From the NCBI GenBank assembly GCA_004296815.1, contig SCVT01000468.1:1-10224 (forward strand): a stretch of 10,224 nucleotides of DNA, in the 5' to 3' direction. Positions within the stretch are counted from its first letter, which is position 1, and every line of letters begins with the position of its first letter. Below are positions 6,941 through 10,224 of this stretch, one piece after another. This DNA comes from Reyranella sp. Lineage in GTDB: Bacteria > Pseudomonadota > Alphaproteobacteria > Reyranellales > Reyranellaceae. Position numbers and translations under genes: made by a program. Under the pieces are notes generated by a model that saw nothing but the letters and a program-made list of their open reading frames with translations, searched no databases and had not been told where the DNA came from.

Positions 6941-8095
6941 ATGCACACGATCGACAAGGCCGACGAGGCGCAGCTTCTCGCCACCATCGACCGCTGGGTC
7001 GAGCGCGAGGTGCGGCCGCGCGTCAAGGAATTCGACCACGCCGACAAGTGGCCGGCCGAGATCGTGGAGCAGATGAAGGAGCTCGGCCTGTTCGGCGCCA
7101 CCGTCAGCCCGGAATATGGCGGCCTCGGCCTGCCGGCCACGACCTACGCCCAGATCGTGATGAAGATCTCCGCCGTCTGGATGGCGATCACCGGCATCTT
7201 CAACTCCCACCTGATGCTGGCGCTCGCTGTCGAGAAGTTCGGCACCGAGCCGCAGAAGCGCCACTGGCTGCCCAAGTTCGCGAGCGGCGAGGTGCGCGGC
7301 GGTCTCGCGCTCACCGAGCCCAATGCCGGCACCGACCTGCAGGCGATCCGCATGACGGCGCGCCGCGACAAGGGCGACTACGTGATCAACGGCACGAAGA
7401 CGTGGATCTCGAACGGCATCGAGGGCTCGTGCTTCGCGCTGCTGGTCAAGACCAATCCGGAGGCGAGCCCGCGCTATTCCGGCATGAGCCTGTTCATCGC
7501 GCCCAAGGGGCCGGGCTTCACCACGGGGCGCAAGCTCGAGAAGCTGGGCTACAAGTCGATCGATTCCGGCGAGCTGATCTTCGACAACTACCGTATCCCG
7601 GCCGACCACCTGATCGGCGAGGTCGAGGGCCGCGGCTTCACCCAGGTCGCGGGCGGGCTGGAGCTCGGCCGCATCAACGTGGCGGCGCGCGGCGTCGGTA
7701 TCGCCGAAGGCGCGCTGCAGCTCGCCACGGACTACGCGCAGCTGCGCCAGACTTTCGGAAAGCCGATCATCGAGCACCAGGCGATCGCGCTGAAGATCGG
7801 CGAGATGGCCACGCGTGCGCGTGCGGCGCGTCTGCTCACGCTCGATGCCGCCCAGGCCTTCGACCGCGGCGACCGCTGCGACATGGAGGCCGGCATGGCG
7901 AAGTTCTTCTCCTCGGAGGCCGCGCTCGAGAACGCGACGGAGTCCATGCGCATCCACGGCGCCTACGGCTACTCGAAGGAATACGACATCGAGCGCCTCT
8001 ATCGCGACGCGCCGCTCACTTGCATTGGAGAAGGCACCAACGAGATGCAGCGCATCATCATCGCCAAGCAATGGGCGCGCAGGTCGGCGGCGTGA
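6941..8095 (+). CDS. Acyl-CoA dehydrogenase family protein
   Basis: This 384-residue cytoplasmic flavoenzyme should oxidise an acyl-CoA thioester to the 2,3-enoyl-CoA, passing electrons to electron-transfer flavoprotein. Domain order is typical: the helical N-terminal domain (about 5-118), the middle beta-domain with FAD/substrate motifs LTEPNAGTD (124-132) and TWISNG (154-159), and the C-terminal helical domain (about 230-380) with RQTFGKPI (269-276). The likely catalytic base is E364 in GEGTNEMQR (363-371), aligned with the Glu of medium-chain enzymes. The length is normal for a bacterial short-chain-type enzyme. ATG 6941 follows GGGAGGA at good spacing. The stop overlaps the next start as TGATG, so translation is probably coupled to the CoA-transferase. 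The specific acyl-CoA cannot be told; the CoA-transferase neighbours suggest a substrate made from a free acid. Confidence 0.95.
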   Translation: MHTIDKADEAQLLATIDRWVEREVRPRVKEFDHADKWPAEIVEQMKELGLFGATVSPEYGGLGLPATTYAQIVMKISAVWMAITGIFNSHLMLALAVEKFGTEPQKRHWLPKFASGEVRGGLALTEPNAGTDLQAIRMTARRDKGDYVINGTKTWISNGIEGSCFALLVKTNPEASPRYSGMSLFIAPKGPGFTTGRKLEKLGYKSIDSGELIFDNYRIPADHLIGEVEGRGFTQVAGGLELGRINVAARGVGIAEGALQLATDYAQLRQTFGKPIIEHQAIALKIGEMATRARAARLLTLDAAQAFDRGDRCDMEAGMAKFFSSEAALENATESMRIHGAYGYSKEYDIERLYRDAPLTCIGEGTNEMQRIIIAKQWARRSAA

Positions 8096-9240
8096 TGGAC
8101 AAGCCGCTCGAAGGCATTCGGGTCCTCACGCTGGAGCAGTTCGGCGCCGGTCCCTACGGCACGATGTTCCTGGCGGAGCTGGGTGCCGAGGTCATCAAGG
8201 TCGAGCCGCCGGAGGGCGATCCGTCGCGCCAGGTGGGTCCGTACAAGCTCGGGCCCGACGACAGCGAGTACTTCCAGGCCTGGAACCTCGGCAAGAAGAG
8301 CGTGACCATCGACATGAAGTCGACCGAGGGCCGCCGGCAGTTCGAGACGCTGGTGAAGTCGGCCGACTGCGTGGTGAACAACATGCGCGGCACGCAGCCC
8401 GCCAAGCTCGGCATCGACTATGCGAGCCTGAAGCACCTCAAGCCCGAGATCGTCTGCCTGCACATCTCGGCCTACGGTCGCGCCGGCGAGCGCGCCGCCA
8501 ACTCTCGAGCCGACTGGCCGGGCTACGATTTCCTGATGCAGGCCGAGGCCGGGCTGATGGAACTGACCGGCGATCCCGAAGGGCCGCCCACGCGGGTCGG
8601 CGTCTCGCTGATCGACAGCATGAGCGGCCTCACCGGCACGGTCGGCCTGCTGGCGTGCCTGCTGCGCGCCAAGACCACGGGCAAGGGCGGCGACGTCGAG
8701 ACCTGCCTCTACGACGTCGCCATGCACCAGCTCACCTATCCCGGCGCCTGGTATCTCAACGAGGGCGATGTCAGCCCGCGCGTGTCGCGCTCGGCGCATC
8801 TCTCGCTGGCGCCGGTCCAGACCTTCCCCACGAAGGACGGCTGGATCTTCATCATGTGCATGACGCAGAAATTCTGGCTGTCGCTCTGCGAGGCGATGGG
8901 CCGTGGCGATCTCGTGAAGGACCCGCGCTTCCCTGACCCCAACACGCGGGCGCGCAATCGCGCCGAGCTCACTGACGCGCTCGATCCCACCTTCAGGACG
9001 AAGACGACGACTGAGTGGCTGGCGCTGTTCAATGGCCTGCTGCCGGCCGCACCGGTGCATCGCCTCGACCAGGCGCTCGACAGCGGCTTTGCGCGCGAGA
9101 GCGGCATGGTCTCGTCGGTGCCGCATCCGGTAAAGGGCACGCTCAGGACCATCGCCAACCCCATCCGAATCGACGGCGAACGGCTCGAGCAGGCGGCGTG
9201 TGCATCGCTCGGTGCCGACAATAAGAAGTATCTCGTTTGA
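8095..9240 (+). CDS. CaiB/BaiF (class III) CoA-transferase
   Basis: This 381-residue cytoplasmic enzyme family moves CoA between an acyl-CoA donor and a free carboxylic acid through an aspartyl-CoA anhydride intermediate. The start MDKPLEGIRVLTLEQFGAGP and LAELGAEVIKVEPPEGD (26-42) are classic for the family, as is NLGKKSVTIDMKSTEGR (64-80). The likely catalytic aspartate is D174 in SLIDSMSG (171-178), aligned with D169 of formyl-CoA transferase. The usual NFRPG-type segment reads NNMRGTQPAKLGIDY (95-109), lacking the proline, so this is a distinct subfamily. The ATG at 8095 overlaps the dehydrogenase stop as TGATG. A second paralogue starts 10 nt after its stop. The two could be partners in a heteromer or enzymes with separate substrates. 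Substrates are unknown. Confidence 0.94.
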   Translation: MDKPLEGIRVLTLEQFGAGPYGTMFLAELGAEVIKVEPPEGDPSRQVGPYKLGPDDSEYFQAWNLGKKSVTIDMKSTEGRRQFETLVKSADCVVNNMRGTQPAKLGIDYASLKHLKPEIVCLHISAYGRAGERAANSRADWPGYDFLMQAEAGLMELTGDPEGPPTRVGVSLIDSMSGLTGTVGLLACLLRAKTTGKGGDVETCLYDVAMHQLTYPGAWYLNEGDVSPRVSRSAHLSLAPVQTFPTKDGWIFIMCMTQKFWLSLCEAMGRGDLVKDPRFPDPNTRARNRAELTDALDPTFRTKTTTEWLALFNGLLPAAPVHRLDQALDSGFARESGMVSSVPHPVKGTLRTIANPIRIDGERLEQAACASLGADNKKYLV

Positions 9241-9250
9241 AGGTTTGGGC

Positions 9251-10211
9251 ATGAAACTCGAGGGCATCAAGGTCGTCGATCTCTCCTGGTTCCTGCCGGG
9301 GCCGTACCTCACGACCGCGCTGGCCGACCACGGCGCCGAGGTGATCAAGGTGGAGCCGCCGGGCGAGGGCGATCCCGGCCGCCACATCCTGCCGCCCGAT
9401 GCGCGGACCTCGGTGTTCTTCCGCAACATGGGGCGCGGCAAGAAGAGCGTCGTGCTCGACCTCAAGAGCGAGCAGGGCCGTGCCGATCTCTTTCGTCTCG
9501 CCTGCGAGGCCGACGTGCTGGTCGAGTCGTTCCGCCCCGGCGTCGCGGCGCGCTTCGGCATCGGCTACGACGCGGTCGCGGCCAGGAATCCCGGCATCGT
9601 CTATTGTTCGATCTCGGCTTTCGGCCAGGACGGCGCCTATCCCGGCCGCGCTGCGCACGACCTCGCGTTGGAGGCGATGACCGGCGTGCTGAGCCTGACC
9701 CTGGGCGACGATGGGCGGCCGGCGATCCCCGGCATCCCCGTGGCCGACCTGGTGAGCGGTCTGCATGGGTTGAGCGGCGTGCTGATGGCGCTGCTGCGCC
9801 GCAAGGACACCGGCCGTGGCGACTATATCGACGTCTCCATGCACGAGACGCTGATGGCGTCCTGCGCCAACGTCGTCGGCTCGACCTTCATGGAGAACAG
9901 GCAGCCCGACGTGAAGAACCAGCGCACGACCGGCGGCTCGGCTTTCTACCGGGTCTACGACACGTCTGACGGCCGCCAGCTTGTGATCGCGGGTCAGGAG
10001 ATGAAGTTCATCAAGAACCTGCTGGGCGCGCTCGGCCGGCCTGAGATGGCGTCCCTTTGCGAATGGCCGGGCGCCCACCAGAAGCCGGTGATGGAGTTCC
10101 TGGAAGCGACGTTCAGGTCGAAGCCGCTCGCCCACTGGATGACGTGGCTCGACACGCTCGACATCTGCTGGGGGCCCGTGAACACGCTGCCCGAGGCGAT
10201 CGCCGATGCGA
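9251..10211 (+). CDS. CaiB/BaiF (class III) CoA-transferase, second paralogue (3' end missing)
   Basis: This is a second class III CoA-transferase, with about 320 genuine residues before the contig ends. Start MKLEGIKVVDLSWFLPGP, HGAEVIKVEPPGEGDPGR (27-44), GRGKKSVVLDLKSEQGR (61-77) and the usual SFRPGVAARFGIGYD (93-107) are family hallmarks. D166 in PVADLVSG (163-170) aligns with the catalytic aspartate, so both tandem copies keep it. CWGPVNTLPEAIAD (306-319) is the conserved segment near the substrate site, after which some 50-70 residues would be expected. The open frame continues to 10224, but the bases from 10212 match a sequencing adapter, so the apparent final residues IGR are artefactual. 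The ATG follows the previous stop by 10 nt with AAGG upstream, implying the same transcript as the dehydrogenase and first transferase. Confidence 0.93.
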
Positions 10212-10224
10212 AGATCGGAAGAGC
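10212..10224 (+). other. Illumina TruSeq adapter remnant at contig end
   Basis: The last 13 bases read AGATCGGAAGAGC, identical to the common start of Illumina TruSeq adapters and ending exactly at the window edge. They interrupt the CoA-transferase frame at a point where homologues would continue with other residues. This is almost certainly untrimmed adapter and not genome. The preceding A at 10211 is ambiguous. No adapter complement is seen at the left end. Confidence 0.93.

Noticed and set aside
6815..8071. Upstream extension of the receptor frame across the dehydrogenase gene, making a 747-codon protein
   Set aside because: The extension is antisense to the acyl-CoA dehydrogenase; the true start at 6814 has a ribosome binding site and a signal peptide.
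6907..8094. Upstream extension of CoA-transferase 1, suggesting a fusion with an N-terminal domain
   Set aside because: The extension is an alternative frame over the dehydrogenase gene and resembles no domain; the ATG at 8095 matches the family N-terminus.
6941..10211. Naming the dehydrogenase and CoA-transferases as bbsG/bbsE/bbsF
   Set aside because: The layout is reminiscent, but there are no other bbs genes and the families are too broad to assign a substrate.

Overview
The window is GC-rich (about two thirds G+C by eye) and densely coded, with short or overlapping gene junctions. The gene families, namely tctC/Bug-type receptors, DUF1254/DUF1214 proteins, paired CaiB/BaiF CoA-transferases and Dpp-type importers, suggest a metabolically versatile alphaproteobacterium of the Rhizobiales/Rhodospirillales kind. 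That placement is inference from gene content and composition. I see no rRNA, tRNA, CRISPR array, insertion sequence or phage gene.

Layout. (1) 1-2547, minus strand: the core of a peptide/nickel-type ABC importer, in transcription order permease B, permease C, ATPase D. B and C overlap by ATGA. D runs off the left edge. The substrate-binding protein and the second ATPase are not in the window. (2) 2684-3139, plus strand: a small zincin-type metallopeptidase-like protein, divergent from the importer. (3) 3157-6814, minus strand: four tightly packed genes, in transcription order a tctC/Bug-type periplasmic receptor, a Mug/TDG-like DNA glycosylase homologue, a secreted DUF1254/DUF1214 protein and a secreted Fe/Mn superoxide dismutase-family protein. 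The first two junctions overlap and the last gap is 40 bp, so they probably form one operon. (4) 6941 to the right end, plus strand and divergent from (3): an acyl-CoA dehydrogenase followed by two tandem class III CoA-transferase genes, the second cut off by the contig end.

How they may work together: the receptor probably binds an organic acid. The CoA-transferases and the dehydrogenase on the other side of a 126-bp divergent intergenic region could activate and oxidise such an acid. This is a context hypothesis; the substrate cannot be read from the sequence.

Most notable points. The last 13 bases are an exact match to the start of the Illumina TruSeq adapter, so the right end is an assembly artefact and the last residues of the final gene are not genomic. 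The Mug-like protein lacks the motif-1 asparagine that is catalytic in classical Mug/TDG, and its motif 2 is also altered. The SOD-like protein keeps three clear metal ligands but has a divergent first-helix motif. The permease C/ATPase D junction carries a 14-nt-period direct repeat that separates a stop codon from the probable start. I see no clearly new defence or mobile system; most of the window is ordinary transport and catabolism.
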